From positions 310,001-374,000 of the forward strand of contig JAKTTT010000003.1 of NCBI GenBank assembly GCA_030581615.1: DNA of 64,000 nt, given 5' to 3'. A program made the translations under genes and the position numbers. Below, one piece after another: positions 33,682 through 44,000 of this stretch (its first letter is position 1; each line of letters opens with the position of its first letter). Origin of the DNA: Alloascoidea africana. Lineage: Eukaryota; Ascomycota; Alloascoideomycetes; Alloascoideales; Alloascoideaceae. The notes beneath the pieces are model-generated. The model did no database searches and was not told the DNA's origin. It saw only the letters and a list, made by a program, of their open reading frames with translations.

Positions 33682-35508
33682 CTAAATCTTTTCACCAAAC
33701 TTTGACAAATCATCATCATGATCCTCATAAATCTCACTAACGACATCATTCTTGGGATTGACCATAGTTAGAGAAACATTCCATAGCTTGGTAAACTGGG
33801 TGTTCATTCCCAGTGTCTCTGTTCTGTTGTCATCATCATCATCATAGTACAAAAGGTGGAAGAGTTCATCTGTTTCCTCTTTTGTTGAAACAGTTGCGTC
33901 TTCGATGCTTTCCATCTCGGATTTTTCCTCGGATGAGGAAGCAAAGAGACGATTCGTCTCTTCAGCAGCATTCTTGGCAAGAAAAAATGACGAAGATGAG
34001 GTATGCTCGCTGGCCAAAAGAGTCTTCAGTTTTGCAGCCAGTAGAATAGCATGCATCCATGCCGTCAATTCAAGCCATTTCATCTGGAGATTGATTTCTT
34101 TATCTGTTTTCAATGAGACTGGAGTTTTGAAAACAGAAATCAAGATTTTTACCTTTGGAGTGGTAACACCGGGAATATGGCTTCCAAAAACCGGCCAAAT
34201 GGCATACTTTCCAAATCTGTTCTCAAGAATCAAATCTTGAATTTTAATATTTCTTCCGTTTTTGGTTTCATGATAAGTACGTGCCATTTCTCGAACAACA
34301 TCTTTGAAAGGAACAAATGATGCAGTGCCCAACACTTCTCTATTGGGGTCAATGAAAAGTTCATCATCTCTTTCTGGAATGATTGTTTCGAGAGCTGAGA
34401 CCTGTGCTGGAGTCATAATCCTCCTTGAAGATATAAACCTGCCAAAAACAATTGAGGCTCTTTGTCTGTTAAGGCTGACCAGCGTAACATTTGAAACGGC
34501 TTTGAAGTTTGTATAGAGATGAACAGTCGTCAAAATAGCCATTATGCCTGCTATCACATATGTTGGACTTTCCGGTGGGACAACACTGACCAGCCATGTC
34601 CCAAACAGCATACCACAGAGTGTAATGACAGTTTCTTGACTGGCATCTTTCGCACTGACATCACTGATACTGCCTCCTTTTGAATTGAGAGTAAAATGAA
34701 CGGTTAGAGCGGCTCGGCTTCCATTTGCAACAACGCCACAAAGTGCTCGTAGTATGCCACTTATCAGCAGCCCTACAATCTTTACATTTGTGGTGGTAAA
34801 GTACTGGCTAAACTCAATTTCTCGCAGGAATAAAGGTATGAAAACGTCTAGGAGAATGGCCCCATCGTTGAAAAGATCGCCCATGTATCTCCATTTTTTG
34901 CACTCTGGTTCGATCCACTCGCCAAATTTCCAGGCGAAGAGAATAGTTGTGAGCCTTCCACATATCTGTTGCATAATAGTATAATAGAGAGCAACTGTGG
35001 AGGTTGCCTCCTTGTCACCAACGCCGACGATATCCAAAACAGACCTGTTTGCAAAAAGATTTGCGATTGAGCTACAAAACGCCTGTGCGGTATCAAATAT
35101 TTGATAGTTTATATAGTCGCTGCGAACAGTTTGTGGATAGCCAGAAGGAAGAAACACCATAACAAAGGACTTGGCCAGCGAAACTGTCGAGAACGGGGAA
35201 ATGCTTGGAGCTGCCCCTGTGGCCGCAGCTGCTGGAATTGCAGCAGGCTTACTTAGAAAGAGCTTCCCCTGTCCAGTCTCATGATCGCCCAGGGATGAAG
35301 AAGAGGATGTGATATTGTTAGGATTGTTATCGACCAGAAAGAAGGGGAGGTAGAGGCTGAGATTGACATTTCTAGCCAGCCTAAAGCGTCGCCTCACAAA
35401 AAAGCGGTTGGGACTGGCGGTGGAGGAGGCAGAGGTATAGTAAGATACCGGGTCGTCCCTGTTGAAATGAGAGACGACGTGTCCCAGGTTGTCCTTTTCC
35501 ACAATCAT
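33682..35508 (-). CDS. RUS/DUF647-family membrane protein (C16orf58-like)
   Basis: A single frame of 608 residues with ATG at 35508. The family (plant ROOT UV-B SENSITIVE proteins, human RUSF1/C16orf58) is of uncertain molecular function; plant members affect UV-B and vitamin B6 responses. The hallmark region lies at ~115-330: VFLPSGYPQTVRSDYINYQIFD, FCSSIANLFANRSVLDIVGVGD, GRLTTILFAWKFGEWIEPECKKWR, GDLFNDGAILLDVFIP. Several hydrophobic helices follow, including the one around GMLFGTWLVSVVPPE. A conserved C-terminal part is near 400-510. The first ~110 residues hold a variable Ser/Asn and Ala/Pro linker. Acidic Asp/Glu clusters are found near the end. S. cerevisiae has no obvious counterpart that I know of, which also points to a lineage outside the Saccharomyces group. 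Confidence 0.85.
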   Translation of the reverse strand: MIVEKDNLGHVVSHFNRDDPVSYYTSASSTASPNRFFVRRRFRLARNVNLSLYLPFFLVDNNPNNITSSSSSLGDHETGQGKLFLSKPAAIPAAAATGAAPSISPFSTVSLAKSFVMVFLPSGYPQTVRSDYINYQIFDTAQAFCSSIANLFANRSVLDIVGVGDKEATSTVALYYTIMQQICGRLTTILFAWKFGEWIEPECKKWRYMGDLFNDGAILLDVFIPLFLREIEFSQYFTTTNVKIVGLLISGILRALCGVVANGSRAALTVHFTLNSKGGSISDVSAKDASQETVITLCGMLFGTWLVSVVPPESPTYVIAGIMAILTTVHLYTNFKAVSNVTLVSLNRQRASIVFGRFISSRRIMTPAQVSALETIIPERDDELFIDPNREVLGTASFVPFKDVVREMARTYHETKNGRNIKIQDLILENRFGKYAIWPVFGSHIPGVTTPKVKILISVFKTPVSLKTDKEINLQMKWLELTAWMHAILLAAKLKTLLASEHTSSSSFFLAKNAAEETNRLFASSSEEKSEMESIEDATVSTKEETDELFHLLYYDDDDDNRTETLGMNTQFTKLWNVSLTMVNPKNDVVSEIYEDHDDDLSKFGEKI

Positions 35509-37579
35509 GGCCTGCTACGCTGTGGAGATGGTCTGTCAGAAGGAGTGTGGGCAGGTGAGCGACACATGTCAACAAACTAAACTACCCGACTGCGTCCGTC
35601 TGAATATTCCAGCCCGGCGTGCTTTGTCTCTTCGCCGCGAAAGAGCCTCGAGGAAATTCTCCGGGCGGCAGCAGCGAACAATGGGGCAGCTTGGATGCTT
35701 CGTCACTGCTTGTCCAAGGCAAGCCAGCTCGGTACTAATTGCTGGAAGGTCGTTTAGGCTTGGGTTTGAGACCAGTGTTAGAGTTTAAATTAGTGCAATA
35801 GAGAACACTTCTCACAATCTCCTCCATTGTCTGAGGGTCAAACCCCGGGAAAGAAGAATTTGTCGGTGATGCTCACACTCGTGGTGAGTGTGATATGTCT
35901 TCGTCCGAGGGGGGTAGTCCGAAACTTTTGTCCAGCCAAGAGGACAAAACTTTCTATTTATTCATTTTGTGTTTGATAGGAGAGAAGCTGGTCGACGCCG
36001 GAGTCTGTTTAGTTGCAGTAATCGGGTTCCGACGGCATATCGTATCCAACATTTAATAGTGCTAGTCGGTGCTATCCGATTGGAATACAGTAGCGATTCC
36101 AATTGACGAGGGCAAATGTAATGGTAACCCTACAATGAAGAGGCTAATGCTGATGAGCAGTGAGATTAGATATGATTAGGTGGACAAGCTCAGTACGTCC
36201 AAAACAGACAGTTTACCATGCCAGGGTCTGTGCACTCTGAAAACAACAAAAGAAATACCATGGCTTGAGACATGAATCGAGATTCTCTGACTTCTAAAGA
36301 AGAAGTGATTTGTCTGCTTCTTTCTTTTATTTTGTAAACGGTTGCTAGCATGGCTATCACAATGGGCAGTACCAGCTCACCAAAGATCTTGTTCGCTATG
36401 CAACTGATTTCCTACAATTCAACTCCAACCTATCCAACTGCATGGTGTATCCGGCGCCTAAACACTCAATAAACAATTTAGAGAGCTTGGATGACATGCT
36501 GCCCCTTATTGACTCTCCAGAATAGAACTTCTACGCTACATCAGCATCTATGGAGAGCGTATTCAGGCTATGCTCTGCCTCGATATGACGCCAGATTCAG
36601 ATCAGAGATTCAAAATATTCCCTTCCTGTCAGCAGCAAAGAATTCCAATTTAATGGTATGATTAGAAACCGGTTCGCACTTTTCAACGCCAAAGAATCAT
36701 AAATCTGTGTTTCCGTGACATTTTACTTCTGAGACAGTACTGATGGTCAGGGGACCAAATGAAAACACAAACACCAGAACCAAGCTTTACAGAACATTTC
36801 TCCAGGCGGGGACCACAGCGCGACTGCTCATAACCCAGATCAGAAAAGGAACTTGCGAGTCCTCTGGTCGATTCTCGTGGTTCAGGCAGGGCCAGTCGAA
36901 GGAGAACCCATCTTGGCATAAAACCACTTTGCTGGGCGAAAAGAAAAGATCCTACTCCGATCTACATCTGCAGCTGACATTCTTCCTAGTGAGCCTTGTC
37001 TTCTTCTTCGCCCGCTCGCCCGCCCGCCAGCGGCCTTGCCACGGCATTCGTTGGCCTGTCAAGCCGGACTCAGACGGTCCCGTAAATTCTTGAGCTCGAC
37101 ACGTCCTCCTCGTGGTTCTCGAGAAGAGAAAGGAGGATAACGAGACCAACCACCTATGCATGCAAGCTTATAATTTTTGGCTTTACCTTCTGTGCTCGCA
37201 TTTATTTTCCCCAACTCTTTTTCTCTTTCCTCTTTTTCTCTTCCCTCTCTCTCCCGCACCTATCCTCTCTCCGATTGCTTGGTCTGGAAATCTAGTATCG
37301 ACTCCATAGCATATCTCTACCTCATCCTCTTCTTCGGCTTGTTCTCCGCGGGACTGTCGTCCAGTTAAATCACTTGCAAACAACTGGCAGTAGATTTCCA
37401 CCCGGGTCAGTCTCCCCAGTTTGCATTTAGATTTAATCAATTCCATCTGGTTGTTTCTCTTTATAGCCAAGTTAAGCTCAAACCTTGCAAAAGCTCTTCT
37501 CATAATCGTCATCGTCAGCCTCTTCTTCACCAACAGTTGCAAAGAAACAGCTCTGCCCTTTTGTTTTCTTTTTTTGTAA
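35509..37579. other. 2-kb intergenic DNA upstream of HDA3
   Basis: It lies between the divergent starts of the RUS gene and the HDA3-like gene. The left part contains a cluster of strong hairpins (35870-36110). The stretch 37100-37575 is very pyrimidine-rich on the plus strand (TTTTCTCTTTCC, CTCTTCCCTCTCTCTCCC), as in many yeast promoters and 5' leaders. A 93-codon frame begins at 35507 on the plus strand, overlapping the RUS start codon in a shared CATG; I do not regard it as a gene. Confidence 0.45.
35870..36110. other. Cluster of three strong hairpins, possible structured RNA
   Basis: Three stem-loops can be read directly. The first is at 35873-35893: an 8-bp stem TCACACTC/GAGTGTGA with a 5-nt loop. 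The second is at 35921-35954: GAAACTTTTGTCC/GGACAAAACTTTC, 13 positions with one C-C mismatch and an 8-nt loop. The third is at 36077-36105: CGATTGGAAT/ATTCCAATTG, 10 bp including one G-T pair, with a 9-nt loop. No long reading frame covers them. They may belong to a noncoding RNA on either strand or be palindromic protein sites. I could not match them to U1, U4, U5, U6, U3, RNase P, RNase MRP or SRP RNA. Confidence 0.35.
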
Positions 37580-40159
37580 ATGAATCTTGATCGGCTTTTA
37601 GGACCCTCCTCAACACAGGGCGGCGGCACCTGGGACGCGATGACGACAGTTTCTGATCAGCTTCCTCGCCCACAGCTACAATCTGCCCCCGAGTCCCGCT
37701 TCATGGGCGATGCTGGACCATATTCAGCCCCAGCTCCACGACCAAGCCCGGCGATGCCGCAAGGGTCTGGGAGCGGCGGTAGACCGTTGCACATTCATTA
37801 TATCCCAGTGAAACAAACCGATGTCCAACTTCATCTAACAGAACAGATAATCAAGCTGCACAAAGATACCATCACCAATGCCATCACTCAGTACACACAT
37901 ATAGCAGATGAACTGGGTAAACCCAGAGCAAAGCTAAATCATGCGATCACTTCCAGAAAAAATGGTTACCACCCAGACCGCTGCGGAAGCAATTATTTCG
38001 ACCGCAAAAGCTCTGAAATTTCACGAGACCTTATTCCTGTCACCTCGAATGAGAACAATGCCAGCGAGATTAACCAACTCTACGAAAGTCTCAAAAATCT
38101 CAATACCCACCCTTATCTCCTGGTTGATCACTTTTTACCTAGAAACTTTATTCTCAAGGTGCCTTCGGAAAGATTCCCATACTTTAGTAGAAAGTTCAAA
38201 GTTCTTGGCGATTTGCTTGATATTTTTCAATCGTACTTGGAACAAAAGAATCTTTTTAGCTACGGCTCCCGCGCTGAAAAATCTGAACTCAACATTGCTA
38301 TAGTTGCAAAAGGAGTAAAAGAATTGGATATTATAGAGCGGTTCGTCCTAGGCAGAAAAGTGCATTACAAAAAGCATTCTGGACAGTCTCTATTTGGCTC
38401 AAAGCCAACTTCTGGCACCATAGCCGCAAAAGAAAAACACCGTGGAAATATCTACGATCCTAATACCTACTCCCCGGTAGGAACAACGTCTGCAAAACAT
38501 GGTTCCAAGACAGCCAAAGCGGATAGAGGCAAGGGAAACCACCACACCAAGAAGAATGGTCAATTTCGCAGTAGAGAAAAACACGAACCTGGCCATAACG
38601 CAGCACATCAGGAAAACGCTAGGTTAAACGAGATTGACAACAGACATAAAGATGAATACGAGGATTCATGTCATTTAATCACTTTACACCTTGTGTCATC
38701 CAATCAGCTCATAGCGCTTACCGGACTTCCCAATCTTGACATAGATCTTGTGTTCTCCTTCGATACATTGTTGAGCAACGAAAGCCCAGACTCATGGCAA
38801 CACCAAAACTCCAGTTTTCCCCAAGATATTCCTGTATTCCAACTATTTACACATGGTTCAATAGAGAACTCAATCTACCATTATTTGAACAAGGGCAGCC
38901 GTGGAATTGAATTACAATTACAATGTATTCTTTCTGCTGTACAACAGAGAGGCAAACTTTTGGATGAACCAGAGTTATCAAAAAGCCAGCTCAGTGTCCT
39001 TGTAACGAACGCTCTGGGTTTTCCAATTTCAATTTCAGGGTCTGATGCAGTTCCCGAGAATGTTTCACAGCGGGTAGGTAACCCCCGTTGTCCATCTATA
39101 GAACTGGAAAAAGTGAAAGATCACCTTGATCGAGACTATTCAATGTTTGGGAATGACGTTTCAACTCCCAAAGAAAAGAGATTTAAACCTTCTAGAACGA
39201 TTGATTCGCCCACTAATTCGTTCAAAGAAAATTTAACAATGTGCCTTTACAAAGATCTTCAAATGCAACAAAAGCAAAACAAGGCAGATGCCAAGACTAT
39301 TCAAAAAAGGCAGATTGTAGAATCAATTAGACAAGCTGAGATTGAGTCAAATGATGAAAAAATCGGAAACTTGTATAAACGACTGGTGGAGCTGAAAGAA
39401 AAAGCTTTGCCTGTTGAAGAGAGGAGAGCAGAGTTGGCTGAGCATGATTATACCCATACGAAAGAAATTTATAATCATCTAAAATCAAGATTAGATTCCT
39501 ACAAAAATGCTTGTTCCAGCAGTAAAGAGCAACTGGGGAAAGAAATTCAAGAACAAAAAGAGAGAATAACCAACCTGAGAATCCATGTGGAAGCAAGCCG
39601 TAGACTTTTAAAAGAGGAGTCCAAAAAGCAAGACGCTTTAGCATCTACTTATCAAGATTCGATAAAAGAATCTTTACGAGTTCAAAGTGAGTTGAAAGAG
39701 ATAAAAGAACAACACAAGAGTCTCTGTGACAAGTCAAACAACGGAAGTTTAGGATTAAAGCTGAAACTTAAGGTGCTTGATAATGAACATTCTGCAAAAC
39801 AAGAAGGAATTAAAAAATTGGAATCAAAATTACGTGTCTTACAGATGCGTTCTCGTGTTCTGCAAGATGCAATTGATCAACGGGATGAACTTGTGGCGAG
39901 CGGCAAGTTGACACTTAACGGGTCGGGAAGAAGTACAAGATCTTCTTCTGCCATTTTTGACTACGCGACCAATAAAAAAATCATAAAGGGGCAAACGGAT
40001 GGCAAGAGTAGGATTCGGCAGAGGCGGAATACTGATCTTGATGTTACGACTCCAAGACCGAAAAAGGGGAGAGAAAGAACGAGCTTTTCGGTTGGAAGCA
40101 GTGGTGGTCCAACCAGAAGTAACTCTCATTCTCTTTCTAATACCCCACTATCTAGTTAG
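37580..40159 (+). CDS. HDA3: Hda2/Hda3-type subunit of the HDA histone deacetylase complex
   Basis: A single frame of 859 residues. In yeast the HDA complex contains the class II deacetylase Hda1 and the related scaffold proteins Hda2 and Hda3, and deacetylates H3 and H2B at repressed promoters. The N-terminal ~70 residues are Pro/Ser/Gly rich. The family domain, a DNA-binding helicase-like fold, starts near 72 (HIHYIPVKQTDVQLHLTEQI). It includes NTHPYLLVDHFLPRNFIL, the IAIVAKGVKELDIIERFVLG segment and, after a ~80-residue charged insert, CHLITLHLVSS and LDIDLVFSFDTLL. A long coiled coil (~555-765, rich in Lys/Glu with heptads) follows, then a basic Ser/Arg-rich tail. Hda3 is the better guess because of the order of motifs, but Hda2 is possible. 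S. cerevisiae Hda3 has 655 residues; the extra length is inserts and tail. Confidence 0.85.
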   Translation: MNLDRLLGPSSTQGGGTWDAMTTVSDQLPRPQLQSAPESRFMGDAGPYSAPAPRPSPAMPQGSGSGGRPLHIHYIPVKQTDVQLHLTEQIIKLHKDTITNAITQYTHIADELGKPRAKLNHAITSRKNGYHPDRCGSNYFDRKSSEISRDLIPVTSNENNASEINQLYESLKNLNTHPYLLVDHFLPRNFILKVPSERFPYFSRKFKVLGDLLDIFQSYLEQKNLFSYGSRAEKSELNIAIVAKGVKELDIIERFVLGRKVHYKKHSGQSLFGSKPTSGTIAAKEKHRGNIYDPNTYSPVGTTSAKHGSKTAKADRGKGNHHTKKNGQFRSREKHEPGHNAAHQENARLNEIDNRHKDEYEDSCHLITLHLVSSNQLIALTGLPNLDIDLVFSFDTLLSNESPDSWQHQNSSFPQDIPVFQLFTHGSIENSIYHYLNKGSRGIELQLQCILSAVQQRGKLLDEPELSKSQLSVLVTNALGFPISISGSDAVPENVSQRVGNPRCPSIELEKVKDHLDRDYSMFGNDVSTPKEKRFKPSRTIDSPTNSFKENLTMCLYKDLQMQQKQNKADAKTIQKRQIVESIRQAEIESNDEKIGNLYKRLVELKEKALPVEERRAELAEHDYTHTKEIYNHLKSRLDSYKNACSSSKEQLGKEIQEQKERITNLRIHVEASRRLLKEESKKQDALASTYQDSIKESLRVQSELKEIKEQHKSLCDKSNNGSLGLKLKLKVLDNEHSAKQEGIKKLESKLRVLQMRSRVLQDAIDQRDELVASGKLTLNGSGRSTRSSSAIFDYATNKKIIKGQTDGKSRIRQRRNTDLDVTTPRPKKGRERTSFSVGSSGGPTRSNSHSLSNTPLSS

Positions 40160-41049
40160 ATTATGTTTACTATTATTGCTATGTTCAATGCAGATCTATT
40201 TATTCGAGATGAAACTGTATTTGTGAAGGTTTTAAATTGGCCAACTGCTAACTGAACTTTGTGCCCTTAGACGCAAACCTTATCGTTCGAGCCCGCCCCC
40301 TTGAGCACCAGCAAACCACAAACTGTACAATCGATAACTCTTGAATAAGGAAACCAGCCTAAATACAGCTAGGAGCCCATAAGTACAAAATACCAATAGA
40401 TTGTAGCAATCAGATTAGAGATTGAAGTGCTAGCAAACAAGCATCGGCGACTCTCATCCAGGCCTCTTCCCTCATCCCGTGCTCAAACGGAGACTTCCTT
40501 TCTATTACAGTGCTTGGTCCAAGTCATGGCCAAAGATACAGACCAGAAACTTGGTTCCACATCATTTTGCCCAGCTCTCTGCCACTAGATCTTTGGGCTC
40601 AAAAACCGAGGTTTCTTGTTCACACCATCCCGCAATATATCGCGATATCTAGGATCTTCGCAATCGAAAAATGGACCTGACACAAATAGCTTATCGCACG
40701 TGATCATATTACCCGATGTGGAAACGCAGTAGTCTTCTGCTTTCTTACAAACGTTTGACGTCTTTCTCCATCGCATCATACACTCCGGCTGTTCCATCCC
40801 AGAGCAGATATTTGGTCATCTGTCATTACAAATCCCTCTCCTCTTGCTAGAGACATTAATGCCCTCTTCAGGCTGTTTCTAAAGTTGTGCCTTGTTGCGG
40901 GTTAGTAATCACGGGGAAAGCATAGCTTATTTATACTTGCAGAGCTGCTTAAAGAAAGAAACAAGAATCCCATTAAATATCGCGGATTTCATTATAAATT
41001 AGTATCCTGCTTCCTATCGCAATATCCTGTGCAGTTTGTTGGATTAAAG
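40160..41049. other. Intergenic DNA between HDA3 and the TCP11-like gene
   Basis: About 0.9 kb between two genes transcribed in the same direction. It contains an antisense 70-codon ATG-initiated frame rich in cysteine (listed separately). The remainder shows no coding or RNA gene signature. Confidence 0.4.
40585..40797 (-). CDS. Possible small Cys-containing protein (70 aa)
   Basis: An ATG-initiated frame with an in-frame TGA shortly upstream and a stop at 40585-40587. It carries five cysteines at residues 6, 17, 24, 34 and 46. C24-C34 forms a CX9C motif (CVSTSGNMITC), and C6-C17 has CX10C spacing. The C-terminal half reads SGPFFDCEDPRYRDILRDG and KKPRFLSPKI, which is not low complexity. 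CX9C-type motifs are typical of small intermembrane-space proteins of mitochondria, but I cannot match this to a known family, and the cysteine pattern is not a clean twin CX9C. It may also be chance. The neighbours, HDA3 and the TCP11-like gene on the other strand, give no hint. Confidence 0.35.
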   Translation of the reverse strand: MEQPECMMRWRKTSNVCKKAEDYCVSTSGNMITCDKLFVSGPFFDCEDPRYRDILRDGVNKKPRFLSPKI

Positions 41050-44000
41050 ATGAAAGACGAAAAGTGCTGTCTTGGAGTGAGTGGCGTTAAGGTACTAAAC
41101 CGGAAAGGCTCTTCCACATCTTCTCTGAACAGCCTGTTAGAACCGGCTGCTATGACCACATCTGATTTCTATGCGACAGGCAATTTCAATGACAATCATG
41201 GGTCATCAAACGTAAAGTTCGATGACCGCGAACCAGACATTAAAACTCCATCTCCTGTTCTGGCCTCTTTCGTACCTGAAACACAAGAAGCGAACGCATT
41301 GTTTGATAACAATGTGCTTGGTAATTATTCCTCATCACCAATCTCTCCACCGAAGAAAATTTTGGATCGATTGACACCAGTCGGGAAATACTCAAAGAGA
41401 AAGAAGTCTGAACGTTTGCTTGCTGGAACAGGGGCTGTTGAAGCATCGGACGAAAATGCAGAAACCTCCAGGTCCAGTGACTCTGAAGCACTAGCAGCCT
41501 ACCCTGTTTCCATTGAAAAGCATATTGGAAGGAAAATTTCCAAAGAAGAGCATTTTGAAGAGCATGTCTCGAGACGAATCAAGCATTTACAGTCTATATC
41601 CGAGAGATCTTCAGCAGAAGTTGTAAAAGCAAAAGACGTTCGAGAGAAGACGCTAGCTAAACGAGCTACTAGAGTCAATGAACTCAAAGCTAAGGTAGAC
41701 TCAAAGTTGAAGAACGCAGAGTTTAGAAGGCTATCCATCACGTCACAGCGAAGACAGTTTGCAGCGGCTTTCAACGAGATGGCCATGGCTAATCATAAAA
41801 ACCTTTTAGGGTCCGATAGAGCGAACACTAACAAGGCTCCCAATTCTCCGTATCGCCCGGTTGAGGAGCGCGTACTGGCTGCTTCTAATTCGTCCTGTGC
41901 ATTTGACGAAGAAGATCGGGATGAGGGTAGCGAGGATGTTCTTCAACCTTCCTCTGTTATGACCAGCAAAACCGAAAACGAACCCTCTGAGAGCGCTTCG
42001 AGTAACAATGCTTCTCAAAATGTGCCGGATCTCACGGTTTTTGAAGCAAGAGATACTATTTTTAAAGTTTTCCGCCAAAATCAGATCAAAAAGTATGTTA
42101 CTAAACTACGACAAATCCCATACCTACGAATCCGTCTTGCCTCGATCAAACAAAAGCCATACGTACTCATGCAAGCTTTCGTAATGAAGGAACTTAAGGT
42201 CTTTAGTAGTCTGCTATCACTATTGAAATTTGAGCTGTTCAATCCCAGAGCTTTTATGCTCAGCTTTATCTTGATCAACACTGAGTACAATCAGTTTGTG
42301 GTTCACGAGAACGCTAGACAAAACGTGTTGAAGGAAAGCGAGAAACTGCTCATTGGGTTTAAGCGCCTTCTCCAGTTTGTTTCACAATCATCAGTTTTAG
42401 ACCTATTATCCTACACAGGTTCCAGGAAATATAATTTGCTATTATCAGAGCTGCAAAAACAATGGCTTATTTATTTAGAGGTTTTCAAAACTCATTTGGA
42501 TCAAAACATGTTTGAATGCGACTTGATGGTCCAAAATTGCTTGGCAAATATCCAGACAATTGAAAATATTGAAGAAAATTTGAACGATGATGCCTATAAA
42601 AAAGATTTGAAACCCTTAAGGGACTTGAAGCAGGCAATGTTACAAAGAACTCAGAGTCTGGAAAAGTCAAGGAAAAGGCTAGTGTCTCTATACTCGACTC
42701 CAGCTCGACTTCCGCCATTCATTAACAATACGAATCTTCATTTGAGACTCGACAAAATGGATGATAATGCATTCAAACCTCACAAGAATGAAAATAACGG
42801 TTATTACATTGGAAAGCCGCTACTATTATCTCACGAACATTGGGCGAGGTATGTTTATGCAATGGTAAAGGGGATTTATCGAGGTGAAGACGTTCGTCCA
42901 TATTTCCACTATAAACATGTCGATAAATTTTACCACAAAAACAGTTTTGTCCAGAAAGTCAACGAAGTTATCAAATGCAACTCTAGGCAGTTTATACCTG
43001 CGCAGAGATTGACGATTTATGCACTTTTTGTAGAGATATTTAACTCTATGGGATTTGATTACAATGAAAACCCGATTAACGAGCAGCAGCAAAGGATGAA
43101 ACAAGACTTGGTTTTTCTTACAGACTTACCAAAGTTAATAAAGTTGGATTTGGAGAATGAACTATTCTTTGAGGGGTATGTACACTCCTTGGTCGAAGTT
43201 CTCCAATGTTTAATGCCTTGTGATTTGGTCAACAAATTTAAAAGAAAATACATACGTGGACATTCCAACGAGAACTTCACGGAGGAGGTTTTGCCCCTCT
43301 TGTTTGAAATTTGGGGGTTCTATAGTTTACAAATCAACAGGTTTCAGGTGATGTTCTTTTTTAAAATTTTCAAAGATTTGGACGGCTTTATATTTTGGAA
43401 TAGAAGAATCACTCAAGGGAAGCTTCAACAAGGCAGATGGAAAGGTTTCTCGAGAACAGTGAGCTTTGCACTCACCTATCTGAATAAGGATGAGTCGGCA
43501 ATGATTCGAGTTCTCAAGAATTTGCTCAGCAATGAACAGTTTGAGGATGGGGCGACAATGGAACAACGTCTCAGTAAATTGTTCACCAATAAACAGGTTA
43601 TGGATCAGATAGGAAAAGATGCGAATGACGTAGACATGGCGGAATTGAAGTCTTGGTTTGGAAAATTATTCATAAAACAAATACTCTCTTTGAGAAATGA
43701 GACCAAGGGAAAAATTGCCATTCAGCTGAGCGAATTCTTTGAAATTTCTTTTGATTTTATGACGAGATGCAAAGAGCTGATATCATCTATTCTCAATGTT
43801 TCACTCCTACTCTTTGGAATCAGATCTTATTTGACTTTGCATGAAATTAGAATATCGAAATGGACCGACTTGAAAAAAAATTTGGTTTCTGTCAACCTCA
43901 AAGAAAAAGGCAAAGTTGGAAAACAGGTGATTTTTGATACCCTGATCGAGATTATCAAGGAAGAATATCGATCCGATTTCAATACAATCGAATCCAAATT

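Noticed and set aside
35821-35860. tRNA-like GGGTCAAACCCC
   Set aside because: Only a short G/C palindrome; no D-arm or anticodon arm at the expected distance.
36743-37093. 116-codon plus-strand frame upstream of HDA3
   Set aside because: It has an ATG but its composition follows the local pyrimidine-rich bias, and no motif or neighbour supports it.
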